Shown piece after piece: positions 12,808-23,699 of a DNA stretch of 64,000 nt. The position numbers were made by a program, and so were the translations under genes. Position 1 is the stretch's first letter; the number at the start of each line of letters is the position of its first letter. Below the pieces are notes generated by a model that worked only from the letters and a program-made list of their open reading frames with translations, ran no database searches and was not told where the DNA came from. Location of the stretch: the NCBI GenBank assembly GCA_951799445.1, contig OX637297.1, forward strand, positions 12,586,001-12,650,000. The letters are read 5' to 3'. This stretch comes from Pseudisothecium myosuroides (Eukaryota; Streptophyta; Bryopsida; Hypnales; Lembophyllaceae).

Positions 12808-14367
12808 ATGGACCCAGCAAGTGCTATCGAAGCAGAGGATTACTATTCAGATGACAATGTTCAAATTCAGCCAGAGGAGGAATTGGACATTCCCGAATGC
12901 GAAGGTATTCCACAAAGTCTTTGGAGCACAAAGTTAGTAACACTTTTCAATGAGGGTGGTCTTGCAGTAGCTAAAGGGATTTGTCACAGTGTAAGCTCCG
13001 AGCTTGTGGTTGGTGCTATAGGTGCACTTGGCGATTCTTATGTTGCCGTCCAGATCTCGAAGACCTTGGATGTCGATCATGTTCCAGATGAATGGAGGTT
13101 TTCCGTACGTGCGTGGCCGATTGAGAACGTGTTCTATAATGGTGCAAGTCTTCGGAATCACGAGCTCCGTTACAATTACAATTGTCGTCAGGCAGCTCTT
13201 TTGGCTCCTCCATCAATACGGAGCACACGTTATACGAGTACAGTGAGGAACCCACCAAGAGAGACATGTGTGAAGGCCAAAGCTCTTCTCACTCAAGACT
13301 CTATAAATAGTGTTTCAAGCAACACTTGTTGTGTCAACAATTGCGTTCAACCGTTTTCTAGAGACAAGATTAGAGCTTTTCGAGAGCATATGTATCGTGA
13401 CACATCGTATAAATTTCGATATCACATGAAGCTTGATGTTTATAGACAAGTTCATCGTGATACGCAAGGAAAGAGGATGGTCACCGTGGAGGGTATAGAT
13501 GTTTGTATGTCTGCTTGGAGGCATATTGCTGGAGTATCAGAAGCAACTTTTCATCGTTTCCAAGGATATGCGGACCATAGTTTCAATGCCCAGCCCCACG
13601 GAAATACTGGTCTGTGGAAGCCTCGAAAGCATACCAAGCAAGCCACTGCCACTTTGAGGTGCATTCTAGAGAAGAACGCTGATCACATGCCTCACCGTAC
13701 TTGGACGCTAAAGTCGGGCGAGAAGGTAGTCTCCATGATTCTTCCGGCTACTTGGAAATGGAAGGAAGCCATTCCTGAAATTAACTCTGTGAACATAGTC
13801 TTTGGATTGAAGGAAGTATCTACATCCAATTTGAGCAAGATTAGGAAGGTGAACTTCTCAGAGTTCGACGCCAAGAAACCTGGAGACAATTTTGCACGTT
13901 GTTCCACATGTGATAGATACCATTCACTTAGGAGAAGTGCACCTGCTGGGTCTCAATCAGCTTTAACATGGGCCAAGAAGTTAGATTTGCATTTGGTTGT
14001 TTCTAGGGCGCACAAGGAGTTGTATTATGCAAATCGTTACAGGTCAAGTTCCTACCCACATGAGTGCTTGACGATCATGCATGATAAAATGGATCATGCA
14101 AAGACCGCTTCCCCCGTTTTCTCCCACAAACATAAGGCTATTGATGGTCTAATCAAGTTGCCTGTATCCGTAACCGGTATGATAGCCCACAGTCATGGTG
14201 ATGTCCGTTATGTCCATTATGGCTTGGACATCTTCTCTCATGATTCCAACTACACAGTCGGCTCCTTTGCTAAGTTGTTGCAAGATTTGGAATTGCCCCC
14301 AAAGTATTCTTCCAGGGAATTGTTTGTTGGCTCCAGGTCAGCTCCTCTTTTCGATGCAGTTCTATAA
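12808..14367 (+). CDS. Longest intact part of copy A, 519 codons
   Basis: N-terminal two thirds of the DUF7869-type protein. ATG 12,808 lies just downstream of the palindrome array and the protein begins MDPASAIEAEDYYSDD, an acidic start like many nuclear proteins. The frame includes the Cys-rich segment, the HGN loop, the CSTCD pair and the first putative catalytic Asp (HDKMD, near residue 430). It ends at a TAA inside what should be continuous coding sequence, because the same frame continues to QMDN and GHTH motifs 80-250 bases downstream. If expressed as is, the product would lack most of the putative catalytic core. Confidence 0.7.
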   Translation: MDPASAIEAEDYYSDDNVQIQPEEELDIPECEGIPQSLWSTKLVTLFNEGGLAVAKGICHSVSSELVVGAIGALGDSYVAVQISKTLDVDHVPDEWRFSVRAWPIENVFYNGASLRNHELRYNYNCRQAALLAPPSIRSTRYTSTVRNPPRETCVKAKALLTQDSINSVSSNTCCVNNCVQPFSRDKIRAFREHMYRDTSYKFRYHMKLDVYRQVHRDTQGKRMVTVEGIDVCMSAWRHIAGVSEATFHRFQGYADHSFNAQPHGNTGLWKPRKHTKQATATLRCILEKNADHMPHRTWTLKSGEKVVSMILPATWKWKEAIPEINSVNIVFGLKEVSTSNLSKIRKVNFSEFDAKKPGDNFARCSTCDRYHSLRRSAPAGSQSALTWAKKLDLHLVVSRAHKELYYANRYRSSSYPHECLTIMHDKMDHAKTASPVFSHKHKAIDGLIKLPVSVTGMIAHSHGDVRYVHYGLDIFSHDSNYTVGSFAKLLQDLELPPKYSSRELFVGSRSAPLFDAVL

Positions 14368-14709
14368 GGAGATCACATTTGCAAAACATCTCTTCGACCA
14401 ACTCCAGAGATCCCAATTTTAGGGCTGTCACTCCCTCCGATTTTGAATGTTCAAATGGACAATGCTACTAGTGACAATAAGAATAGATTTGTGTTTTGCT
14501 TCTGGTCCCTTCTTGTTGCCAATTTTTTTTTCTGGGAAGTGTATGTGAATTTCATGCTCGTCGGACATACTCACGATGACATCGATGCATTGTTTGGGAG
14601 GTGGAGCATGTTGCTGAAGAAGGAAAACTTTCCCACCATTCCTTCACTGATGAAGTCCTTTATGGACGTAGAATTGGTTCCTACAATTCCCCATCTTGTA
14701 GAAGAAGTG

Positions 14710-15788
14710 GGGTGATTGCATGAAAGACTGGTCGATTTTGTTCCACGTTGGCAAAATTGGGGTTGTCTTCTACAATAACTTTTGAACTATGAATCCAATG
14801 CCAAAAACAAAAAAGTTATTTCTAGATATCTTAATTGCAATTGTAACCCTTATTTTTCAAAAAAATTAAAAAATCATTTAATATTTAAAGTTCAATTTCT
14901 CTAATTTGTCACACTTTCAAGTTTAGAGGTTTTGAATACTATTGAGCGGTTTAAATTAATGATTTTTAGTTGAAATTTCTATGGTACATTTCTACACTAG
15001 GCAAACACATTCCTACCAAAGGGCATCTAAAAATACATTATTTTATGTCCTCCACGTTCGTGGAAAGAGGCCTCCCTTGCGCGCGCAGTTGTGAACAATA
15101 AAAATGGTTTTGACCTCATTTTTTTTGTTGAAACTCATCACTAGGAAGTCCTCCCAAATGGCCAATTTTTAGTTTTTTTAAAAATTGTTTTTTCTATTTA
15201 TTACAAATTAAAACGTCAAAGTATGTATTTTTTTGCCACGATTCTATGTTCGAGAATATGTCCCAAAAAATACATACTTTGACGTTTTAATTTGTAATAA
15301 ATAGAAAAAACAATTTTTAAAAAAACTAAAAATTGGCCATTTGGGAGGACTTCCTAGTGATGAGTTTCAACAAAAAAAATGAGGTCAAAACCATTTTTAT
15401 TGTTCACAACTGCGCGCGCAAGGGAGGCCTCTTTCCACGAACGTGGAGGACATAAAATAATGTATTTTTAGATGCCCTTTGGTAGGAATGTGTTTGCCTA
15501 GTGTAGAAATGTACCATAGAAATTTCAACTAAAAATCATTAATTTAAACCGCTCAATAGTATTCAAAACCTCTAAACTTGAAAGTATGACAAATTAGAGA
15601 AATTGAACTTTAAATATTAAATGATTTTTTAATTTTTTTGAAAAATAAGGGTTACAATTGCAATTAAGATATCTAGAAATAACTTTTTTGTTTTTGGCAT
15701 TGGATTCATAGTTCAAAAGTTATTGTAGAAGACAACCCCAATTTTGCCAACGTGGAACAAAATCGACCAGTCTTTCATGCAATCACCC
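14710..15788. mobile_element. 1,079-bp near-perfect foldback element
   Basis: Two arms of about 524 bp (14,710-15,233 and 15,265-15,788) are almost perfect reverse complements; I noticed one mismatch near the 'ttgtcac/ttgtcat' position. The loop is about 31 bp. The ends are GGGTGATTGCATG and CATGCAATCACCC. It is flanked by AGTG on both sides (14,706-14,709 and 15,789-15,792), and one AGTG reconstitutes an open coding frame, so it is a clean insertion with a 4-bp duplication. It encodes nothing. A transcript through it would form a long hairpin. Confidence 0.9.
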
Positions 15789-16718
15789 AGTGCCTGATTT
15801 TAAAGCTTTCATTCAGGGGTTCATCATGGAGGGAGACAAGTCACTTGTTGGGCACACCAAGGCTCAACAATTCAAGTTCTACCTGGAGTCAAATGACTGT
15901 CCAGTCATGAAGTACAAGCTTCTGTACACGGATGTAGATTGGCTGCCTAAAGAAGGTAGAGGCATTAAATTATGGCAAGAAGACTCTGAAGGTCGGAGTT
16001 TGTGGCCGCGTGGAGAGCCGGTCCCCAATTTCTCACGCCCCATGAGAGGTGTTGATGACATATTCAAGGGTTTAACGGGATTCATCAATTATTGGAAGAA
16101 ATTGTCCAACGAAGACCAAACTGGAGAGTACAGAAGACGGTATGAGCACTTAATATACTATTGGCGAGTAGTGAAAGCAGTGTTGCATGAACCAATTGAA
16201 CCTCCATCTTCTTTGAAAGATGGCTTTTAGCCATCCACTTATATTGTACCGACGATCAAAGATCAGTTTGAAGATAATGGTGAGATTTGGGAAGAGTTTG
16301 CAGAGGATGACATCTATGTTGGGCAATTACGCGATCGCCCACAACAATCCTTTCGGGTAATGCGTGATGTCTATGCAGGATACTTTCTTGCTATTCGTCC
16401 CGCGAATGGCGATGCAAGGCCCGTTTGGATTGCAAGAGCCTTGCTTGATCCTAATAGCAACCCCGAAGAACCGAATTTTGTGCTCATTTAGTATTTCAAG
16501 CCCACATTAAGAAACCAAAACATTCAAGAATTCTACACTGGTTGGGATTCTACAGGAGGATTACGGTGGAAGGTTGATGAAGCTCTCCGTCCTATTTGGG
16601 AGCATACAGATTCCTTGATGACTGCATGGAAGTCACAGATCAAGAAGGACACGACTCAGTGTAAGCTGAAGATCCCGGCCGCTCAAATTGAAGTGATTCA
16701 CGACAGTCTAGCTGCCTT

Positions 16719-16916
16719 CACTACAAGAGAAAGGGGTGTTTTAAGTAGTGTCCTAGACATCACGCCTTTTAATTAACGTCTTTTAAGTAAGTTTTTAAGT
16801 AAAATTTTACTGAAAAGACAATCTTTTCAGTAAAATTTTACTTAAAAACTTACTTAAAAGACGTTACCTAAAAGACGTGATGTTTAGGACACTACTTAAA
16901 ACATCCCTTTTTCTTG
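16719..16916. mobile_element. Foldback MITE with CACTA-like left end
   Basis: A hairpin of about 90-bp arms is centred on 'gaaaagacaatcttttc' near 16,820. The left side starts CACTACAAGAGAAAGGGG, the classic plant CACTA (En/Spm) terminus. The right side ends CCCTTTTTCTTG and then diverges (AATTCC in place of TAGTG), so the last bases look decayed. It truncates the end of the copy A coding region. Confidence 0.6.
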
Positions 16917-17739
16917 AATTCCACTTGAGCATAATTATTACTCTACTCAGTTCATTCTATAGTAATACTTTGCTTTTATATTGTGTAGGTAATACTTCTA
17001 TTTTTCTTATAGAATTTTGTATTGTGCGTCATACAAGGAACATAATATATTTATGTGTTAAGTGTTTTTATACTATAGATTTGCTATACATAAGCAATAG
17101 AAATTCTATGTCGCGTGGTATACAATAAATAGTATAAGTTTGTATGTTTTGATTTAATTTTATGGATTTCCATTGGAATCACGGTTCCAAGTGTATTAAT
17201 TGCTTTTATGAAGCAATTGCATTTATATTTGATATAAATATATTTTAATATTGCATTCTACCTTTACATGTCTCTATGATTGACTTTAATTTCTTTCTAA
17301 TTTAACTATTGGAAAATGCATTTCCATATTTGAAAGAATTGGAAAAAAATGGTAATGGGTATTACCACTTTTTATTTTGTTAACGTTTTAAACACTTGTC
17401 ACATTTTGGGATATGGGCTTCTATGTTGTTACAACTTTCTTGCTTGCAAAGTTCACTAAGCAGCACCAAATCATGTATATTTCATAGGTACTCATTGTGA
17501 GTTCCCAGTTTGTCACTTGGGACTCGTAGAATTATTTTTTTGGAAATTTGCAATTTAAAGTTGATAAAAGTATAGAAAAACCCATAAAAAGAGTGTAGAA
17601 TTGAAATAGGGTTGTGTCATATCCATTATAGTATTTGGTCTAGATTTGTGTTTTTTACTTAGAATCCCCCAAACCTTGCCTAAAAATAGTATAAAAATAA
17701 CAAAAAGGTTGGATTTGGAGGATTCGAGTCATACAGCTC
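16917..17739. other. AT-rich interval, nothing recognised
   Basis: AT-rich sequence following the MITE. One 83-codon open frame (16,877-17,128) begins inside the MITE arm and reads as a hydrophobic, AT-driven translation; I do not treat it as a gene. A right terminus of the copy A element must lie here or beyond but was not identified. Confidence 0.4.
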
Positions 17740-18785
17740 CAAAAGGGCTAAATCCCACCATGAATGTGGCGATTCATGGCTAGGTCGGTCCAAGGGATCC
17801 ACAGCGAGGCCACTAGGTCGGGTCTTAGAGTTAGATTTAGAATTCCCCATTAGATCGACGAATTCCCAAAATCCCGATTATTAGCATGCAGGAGCCACTC
17901 ACGCAAGACCGGGCCCGTGGAGGAATCTACAGCCCAGGGATGGTGTTTTAGGGTGAATCCCATGCTAGGAGTCCAACGGCAAAATCAGTTCGCCAAGATT
18001 CCTCCACCTGCAGAAGATTCCCGCACCATCGCTAATTCAAGGAGATGGCCAGTTTTAAATCTCCATTGACCAATCGTGCCAGGTACGGAAACACACCCGC
18101 ACGTCTTTCATGCGACTCCCTGAGAGGTCACGTGAAAAATCCCGGCATCTTCCGACTTGCAGAAGAACCTTTTCTGGGTGGTCAACCCTCCTAACTTCCA
18201 ACGGGAATTTCATGGAAATTACCCAGGTTACAATAAAATCTCACTAAAAATTAGACTAGCTTGTTTTATGTTAATAATGTGCTCCGTGAAGTTTCATGAC
18301 ATTCCAATAGCGGCAAGTACCCAAACCGGCGAGATTCCTCGGGAATTAACCACGTGGCGGGGTCCCCGCCACGTTGACCGGCATCCCGGGCCCATACGAT
18401 GGCGAAACGAAGTCAACCAAAAGTCCTTCCCGACTCTCTCGCACCTACCGGAGACCCTAGGCTATTCACATTTCTCAAAATAGGAGACCCCCAAGATCTA
18501 GGATTTTACCACGATTTGGTTTTTAAACTAAATTAGCCTACGATGGGTTTTTGGCCTCGATACGGGGGGTGGAGGGATCTAGGACTAAACACGGCGATCT
18601 GGATCCAACGGCGCAATCCGTTTGGCGATTGGAGCTAATCTCCAAAAGTTAGGATGTTGGTCCAGCATAGATGGTAGAAGTAGAAATTTAGGATGTAAGA
18701 TGAAAATCTTTGAGGATGAGGATGAAAATCCCCGTTGATAAGGTTACCTTAGAGCTTTAGAGAGAAGGGTGAGCCCTTTAGAAAC
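17740..18785. other. Upstream region of a promoter, possibly retroelement-derived
   Basis: GC-richer than its surroundings, with an abrupt change near 17,740. No protein family is recognised; a 108-codon open frame at 18,157-18,483 has no recognisable motif. The block leads into a strong TATA element, so it may be the U3-like part of an old LTR or a gene promoter. No matching second LTR was found in the window. Confidence 0.3.
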
Positions 18786-18795
18786 CTATATAAGG
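18786..18795 (+). promoter_or_regulatory. TATA box (CTATATAAGG)
   Basis: CTATATAAGG followed by GGCCCC and a pyrimidine-rich stretch (TTTCTCTCTCTAAAACACCCCC), as in plant core promoters. Transcription would start near 18,815-18,830, upstream of the repeated leader and the exon at 20,646. Confidence 0.55.
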
Positions 18796-19194
18796 GCCCC
18801 ATTTCTCTCTCTAAAACACCCCCTCACTTTTGTTTGGGTCCGTGGGTCCAATTTGCTTTGGATATTTTGGCGTCTGAAGCCAAAAACCTCTACGGTGTTT
18901 TTGGAGCACTTTTTGCTCCATTGTTGCTAGATTTCAAGCTTTGAAGGTCCTTAGGGGGTCCTTCTATCTTGCCTTGTGTACTTCTCATACGTTGTTGTAC
19001 CTTTATTACGAGTTAAGAGTCCTCGTTTCTCTCTTGTAGTTCCTTTGTGATCTAACTTGTGAGTTTAGGAGTCTTTTGGTGTCTTGTCCTAATCCTAAAG
19101 TCACCTCCAATCGTACCTTGGTGATGCCGCTTTGGGGGCCTTTAGCTTGTGAAGTTGTGTGTCTTTACGTGTCCTAACCGTGTTGTTTTTCCTC

Positions 19195-19760
19195 ACTTGT
19201 GTATTCTCATCCTCTTCTAATCTTCCTCTTGTTGTGTGGACCCCCCCCCGAGACGGCGGAGCTTTGGCTTTGTCACGTGTGTTTCTCAAGTCTGTCTTTT
19301 CTACCTTCTTCTAATATTCCCCTTGTTGCGTGGACCCCCCCCTCGGGACGGCGAAGCTTTGGCTTTGTCACGTGTGTTCCTTAAGTTTGTCTTTTCTACC
19401 TTCTTCTAATATTCCCCTTGTTGTGTGAACCCCCCCCCCCACAGCGGCGAAGCTTTGAACTAGTGACCACGTCAAGTCCTATAGTGTGTGTTAAAATAGT
19501 CTTAGACGGCGGAGCTTTGAACCCATGGAGTGTTACAAGTCCTAAAGTTGGTGTTAAAACCAATTTTACGGCGGAGCCTTGAACCTCCATAGCCTTAGAT
19601 TCCAAAGTCTAGTTTCCAAGACCTTCTTGGAAAAGTCCAGAGTTTAGCTTCCAAGATTGGTCACGAGTTTCTAGGAAGAGAGTGACCATCCCATAACACT
19701 TAGCTTAGGTGACCGTTCTAAAAATTTGGAGCCTAACTCCCTGGACGGCGAAGCTTCGAT
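19195..19760 (+). repeat. Tandem leader repeat with ACGGCGRAGCTTTG motif
   Basis: Three units of about 86-100 bp contain 'ttctaccttcttctaatattccccttgttgtgtgga', a C-run and 'gacggcggagctttggctttgtcacgtg'. Shorter derivatives of the ACGGCGRAGCTTTG core follow at about 19,441, 19,504, 19,568 and 19,743. The array lies between the TATA box and the first candidate exon, so it would be in the transcribed leader. Confidence 0.65.
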
Positions 19761-19857
19761 CTTGGCCCTATCCCCCTACTAAAAATCCAATTTAAGTTTG
19801 CGTTAGTGGGTTCCCTTAGGGGAACCCGGTTGTGTGGATTTTTTGGGAAGGGCAGCT

Positions 19858-20035
19858 AGTACCCCGGACCAGCATACAGCCAGCCATACCGGACCGACAT
19901 ACTAGACCAGCCGACAGCCAGCCATACAGCCAGCATACATCGAGCAGTCAGCTTGACTGAGCTGAACATCAGCATTGGGCTAGTCTGTTTGACTGAACTG
20001 AACATCAGCCATCGGGCTAGTCAGCTTGGCTAACT
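19858..20035 (+). repeat. Short tandem repeats (CAGCCAGCCATAC; GAACATCAGC)
   Basis: Repeated 'gccagccatac' blocks are followed by two copies of 'ctgaacatcagc-ttgggctagtc'. They sit downstream of the leader repeat. No function is evident. Confidence 0.5.
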
Positions 20036-20645
20036 GAACTAAATTTCTGGATTTCCAGAACTAAACGGGACGATGTCCTGCGGGGCCCCAACCACCCTTT
20101 TTTTTTTTTTTGATCTTTTAAAGTCTGAAATTTTGGAATCCAGTTGGGGAGAGGAAAAAACTCAACTTGGAACTTCAAAAACACAAGAGAAAGGGGGGGA
20201 GAAATAGAAGCTGCCACTCCACGCGCCACCTGCACAAAAACATCCAATCCTACCTGCATCACCACTCACACTTGCACACAATGGAAGGAAATTAGGGAGA
20301 AGGATGTGTTATAGGAGTGGAAAGGAGAGAGACGATGAATAGTGCCTAGCTAGGAGATTAGGTAGGAAATCTAGAAGAACTCCTTGCAACCGTTGGGAGG
20401 AGGATTAGGATGACACAAAGCAAGGTTGCGTAAGAGGGTAGGAAGAACATTTAAACCCTTCTTGTAGTTTGAAACCATAGTGTAAGACTCATAAAAGCTT
20501 AGGTGGAATAGTGCTAGTGTAGAAGAGAGGGGAAGAAAGAAAGAAAGGAGGAAGGAAAAGAGGGAGTTTAGATCATCAAAAATTGTAATATTTTCTCAAT
20601 AAGCGGTGAGCTCGGAAAAAATTCAAAACAAAGTCAAAGACTACC

Positions 20646-20708
20646 ATGGAGTGTGAGGATGTACACGTGGACGTGGACGAAGTTATTTCCAACACCAGTA
20701 GTGAAGAG
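20646..20708 (+). CDS. Candidate first coding exon, 21 codons
   Basis: An ATG at 20,646 opens a 21-codon acidic frame (MECEDVHVDVDEVISNTSSE plus E) that ends exactly at a consensus splice donor, GAAGAG|GTGAGT, in phase 0. It lies downstream of the TATA box and repeated leader. The following 1.1 kb is low-complexity, intron-like sequence, and no second exon was recognised before the SINE-like sequence and the outer transposon. It may be the remaining start of a gene or retroelement cut off by later insertions. Confidence 0.35.
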
Positions 20709-20819
20709 GTGAGTTTTTGATTTAATCTTTGATGTTTCTCCCTAATTAGCATTTATTTTCCTAATCAGCCCTTAGAGCGTGATTAGCACCCAAGATTAGT
20801 GCAAATTAGAAGTTTAGAT

Positions 20820-21830
20820 TCAAAAAGTTATAGATTAGTGATAGAGGTTTCCAAAAACATCTTATAATTAAGATTTGACCGTAAATTGACCGCGTTAGGC
20901 TAAGTTAAGCGGTAGGGGGTAGAACGGAGGAATTTTAATTAAATTTGATCCATAAGGAACAATGGACGGAAATTAGGATTAGATTAGAAGGAGAATTTAG
21001 GATTAAAATTAAAGATCAAATAATGGTTTAAAAACCTAGAGTTAAATTAAGATTTTAATTAGGGAAGTTAAAATTCAAAAGTCGAAATTTGGAGTTAACT
21101 TTGGGAGGTAAAAAGTAGAGTAGGAAATAGAAGTCAAAAGTAGAATCCACTTAGGAAGTAGATTGTTGAGTTAGAAATAGAGTTAAAATTAGAGGTCAAA
21201 ACCCTAGAGTTAAAAGTTGGAATTAAATTTAGGAGGGTAACATTTAGAGTTAATCTAGGATTAAAACGATAGGATTAAATTTGGAAGTAGGAGTCAAAAG
21301 TCAGAAGTCAAAAGTTTAGATTGAATTTAAATGTTAAATTTTAAAGTCAATAGGGGAGTAAAAGGTTAGAGTGAAAAGCTAAAATTAGAAGTTAAAACTT
21401 AGAGGTAGAAATAAAATTTTAGAGTTAGTTGGAAGTAGAAAAATCTAGAGTCAAAGTGAGAATGTAGAGTTAAATTCGGAGGTTAAGATTGGGGATTAAT
21501 TTTAGAAGTAAAAATTTAGAGTTAAAAGTCAAAGACCTAGAGTTAAATTAGGAGTAAAAATCTACAGTAAAAAGGTGAAAAGTTAGAGTTAACTTTAGAG
21601 GGTAAATCCTAAAGTAGTTTAGAAATGAGAATATAGAATTAAAAGTGAAACTTAGAATTACCCTAGAAGGTTAAAACTTGGAAGTTAGGAGTTGAAGTTG
21701 ATTTAGAAGTAAAAACCTAGAGTCAAAAGTCAAAACATAGAATAGAAGTCGGTAGTTAATACCTAGAACCAAGCTGAAAAAGTAAAATCTAGAGTTACAT
21801 TAAGAAGTTGGAACTTTAGGAGTAGCTTTT
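20820..21830. repeat. 1-kb low-complexity tract (AGAGTTAAAA-type)
   Basis: About 1 kb of degenerate repeats of 'tagagttaaaattagaagtcaaaa' on the + strand: strongly purine-biased and C-poor, with no open frame. It follows the candidate splice donor at 20,709 and may be intronic. Confidence 0.7.
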
Positions 21831-21974
21831 AAAAGTAGAACTTCTAAGTGGAGTCTTGGAAATCCAAGATAGTCTTAAGGGTTCATGGAAGGAACATAGG
21901 GGTTCCCCTTTTTATGTAGTTAGGGACGTTAGAAATGACGCCAACTACCCAATCGACCCTCGACATAGGATAGA

Positions 21975-22300
21975 TAGTTAAGGAGTCAGGATTTCACCAT
22001 CACTCTGAACATCGCAATTAACTTGTGAGTTACTACATGCATTACTAATTATTTGCTGCCATCCAGGACCCTTAGGAAACGTTAGCAAAAAAGATCCATT
22101 GCTTGGAAGGCACAGTGGACCGCGCTCACAACACCCCCATATATTAAAAAAGTGGATAAAGGCATAGAACCTGGTCGGTGTTCGCTCTATTACCAAGGGT
22201 GGGTAATCTAGCGCCCACACTCATCCAAACTCAACGAGAATCGAACTTAGACCGCTTGAATGAGATAAACATTCCCGTACAACCAACTTTGGACCTCATG
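21975..22300 (-). mobile_element. tRNA-derived SINE-like sequence
   Basis: On the minus strand a tRNA-like head at about 22,237-22,300 reads GGTCCAAAGTTGG (A-box-like), a 5-bp anticodon stem GAATG/CATTC around a 7-nt loop TTTATCT, and GTTCGATTCTC (B-box). A unique body of about 260 bp continues toward lower coordinates. The order tRNA head plus unrelated body is that of a Pol III-transcribed SINE. The acceptor stem is not convincing, so a functional tRNA gene is unlikely. The 3' tail was not clearly located. Confidence 0.45.
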
Positions 22301-22551
22301 ACTTGGTGTTCAATAGATGGCATGATCTTCACATATAGAAATTGAAACACGATTATTACATAGAATTGTATATATTTAAAGAGCTACTAAGTACAGTAAA
22401 CTCTCATTTTAATGGAAATGATACTTTACAACTAATAGCTTAGTATTTATCATCCTAAATTTGCTAAACTCAAAATTCAATTTTTGGACGTCTATATGGA
22501 TACTGGTATTTTGAGAGGGGCCGATTCTCTCAAAATATTGAATATGGTGTT
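22301..22551. other. Junction sequence truncating the outer transposon
   Basis: Unique AT-rich sequence with a small inverted repeat (TTTTGAGAG...CTCTCAAAA near 22,510-22,535). Homology to the inner copy's exon 5 begins abruptly at about 22,552. Exons 6-7 and the left TIR of the outer element are therefore missing from the window. Confidence 0.5.
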
Positions 22552-22956
22552 TTGAAGGAAGAAGTCTTCGGGCCCTGCCATGTAGTTGACAACGTGCCAG
22601 TCCCACAACCTAGCTTTGACTTCCATCCTTTGTTTTGCTAGGTGAGACACAATCATGTGGAACCCTTTGGCATCTGTGAGGAGAACGGCGGCAGAGCGGG
22701 CTACGACTGTCTGCTCCTGCGAGTCAAAGTACTTGAGAGCGTCAAATAGTCTCTTCAATTTCCGCTCTTCAAGAATTTTGGCGCGACACCCATAGGATGT
22801 TGCCTCGAACATGAACCAGATGTACAAGTGCGGCTCCTTCTTTCCCCTCCTTGCTTTGACGTCCGCTGCCGCTAAGGTAGCGCTGATTTCCCAGCTGCTT
22901 TCGTCCATGGTTTTACAGAGATAGTGCTTTGAAAAACCTTGTTCATTTGCCTACAC

Positions 22957-23628
22957 CGATTCATCCTCCGCCGACATCTTGAAATACGACTCCCACATAT
23001 GGATCACCGACTGCGGGAGGTCAGTTGGGTCGCACGACTTGTTCAGGTTTCTTGTTTGGTCCTGCAACCACTTTTTTCCAGCAGGGGTTTCCATTGCCTT
23101 GTTCACCCACATATCTACTTCCTCGTGATGAATGTCCTTTGCCATCGCAAACTGGACCTACAAAAAATCCGGGTAAGGCTCGTACTCCACCCTCCTCGCA
23201 AGCAGCAAGTGACCCTTATAATGAGACAAGAGTTTGTTCTTCATCGCCTTGACCAGCCAAATTTTGGCACCCGCATTAGCAAGAGAGACAATACGTCTTC
23301 CACCTTTCTGAGATTTCGACTTTGCGGTGGAGCTCTTCATGCTGACGAGTTGGGCTTCTACTTGATCCTTAAGAAAATTGATGTCCTCTGGTCTAAGTCT
23401 ATAAAGGGGCTTGAAGTTGTTTGCCGCCAACAGTTTGCAATCCGTATTCCCGGTTACATCAACTAGGCCCGCCGCGTCAGGAAGTAGACCTTTCATGAAT
23501 TTCTCCTCTATCTTGATCCATCTCTGAACATCAACATCGTTCTCTATGAAGAGTAAAGGGATTCTCAATTCGGCGATGTCTTTTGCCTTTGCTCCCGCAA
23601 ATATTGTTGCCACGGACGGGTGAAACGC
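22957..23628 (-). pseudogene. Exon 4 of outer GGQH gene
   Basis: 672 nt, the same length as exon 4 of the inner copy. It begins after the acceptor TTGTTGGGCAG with AFHPSVATIFAGAKAKDIAEL and ends EDESV before TAG, where the inner copy has TAA. A nonsense codon (TGG to TAG) interrupts it after YEPYPDFL. No catalytic motif recognised; it is part of the same protein as the GGQH exon. Confidence 0.65.
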
Positions 23629-23699
23629 CTGCCCAACAAAGGAGTCACAGTCAGTACGCGTAGCATAGACTGACCACGTGAACTTAAAAAGACCAATAT

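Larger units (their letters stand above)
12808..16736 (+). pseudogene. DUF7869-type transposase-like gene, copy A
   Basis: One continuous frame starts at ATG 12,808. It contains a Cys-rich segment (NTCCVNNC, near residue 170), a helical segment with GIDVCMSAWRHIAGVS, an HGNTG loop, a CSTCD pair, HDKMDHAKTASP, then QMDNATSDN and GHTHDDID. The last three carry spaced acidic residues as in RNase-H-fold DDE transposases; that catalytic role is inference. The C-terminal part (after 16,230) resembles that of the other two copies and has an 'RPVWIARALL' segment. Breaks are in-frame stops at 14,365 (TAA), 16,228 (TAG) and 16,488 (TAG), and a foldback insertion at 14,710-15,788. Removing that insertion restores the frame across 'VEEVPDF'. 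No frameshift was found. Unlike the copy at 44.7 kb, it lacks the intron after the 'LPATWKW' segment. Confidence 0.8.

Noticed and set aside
14365..16490. Reassigned stop codons (TAA/TAG read as an amino acid)
   Set aside because: Comparison of copies shows stops replacing Gln, Trp, Tyr, Arg and Leu, including TGA, which fits pseudogene decay; the 633-codon LTR frame uses a normal TAG stop.
22237..22300. A functional tRNA gene on the minus strand
   Set aside because: D-arm and T-arm motifs and an anticodon stem are present but no convincing acceptor stem; better explained as a SINE head.
22939..23466. Plus-strand frames of 175 and 185 codons (22,939-23,466 and 29,784-30,341)
   Set aside because: They are antisense shadows of exon 4 of the GGQH gene, which is supported by splice sites and conserved phase in both copies.
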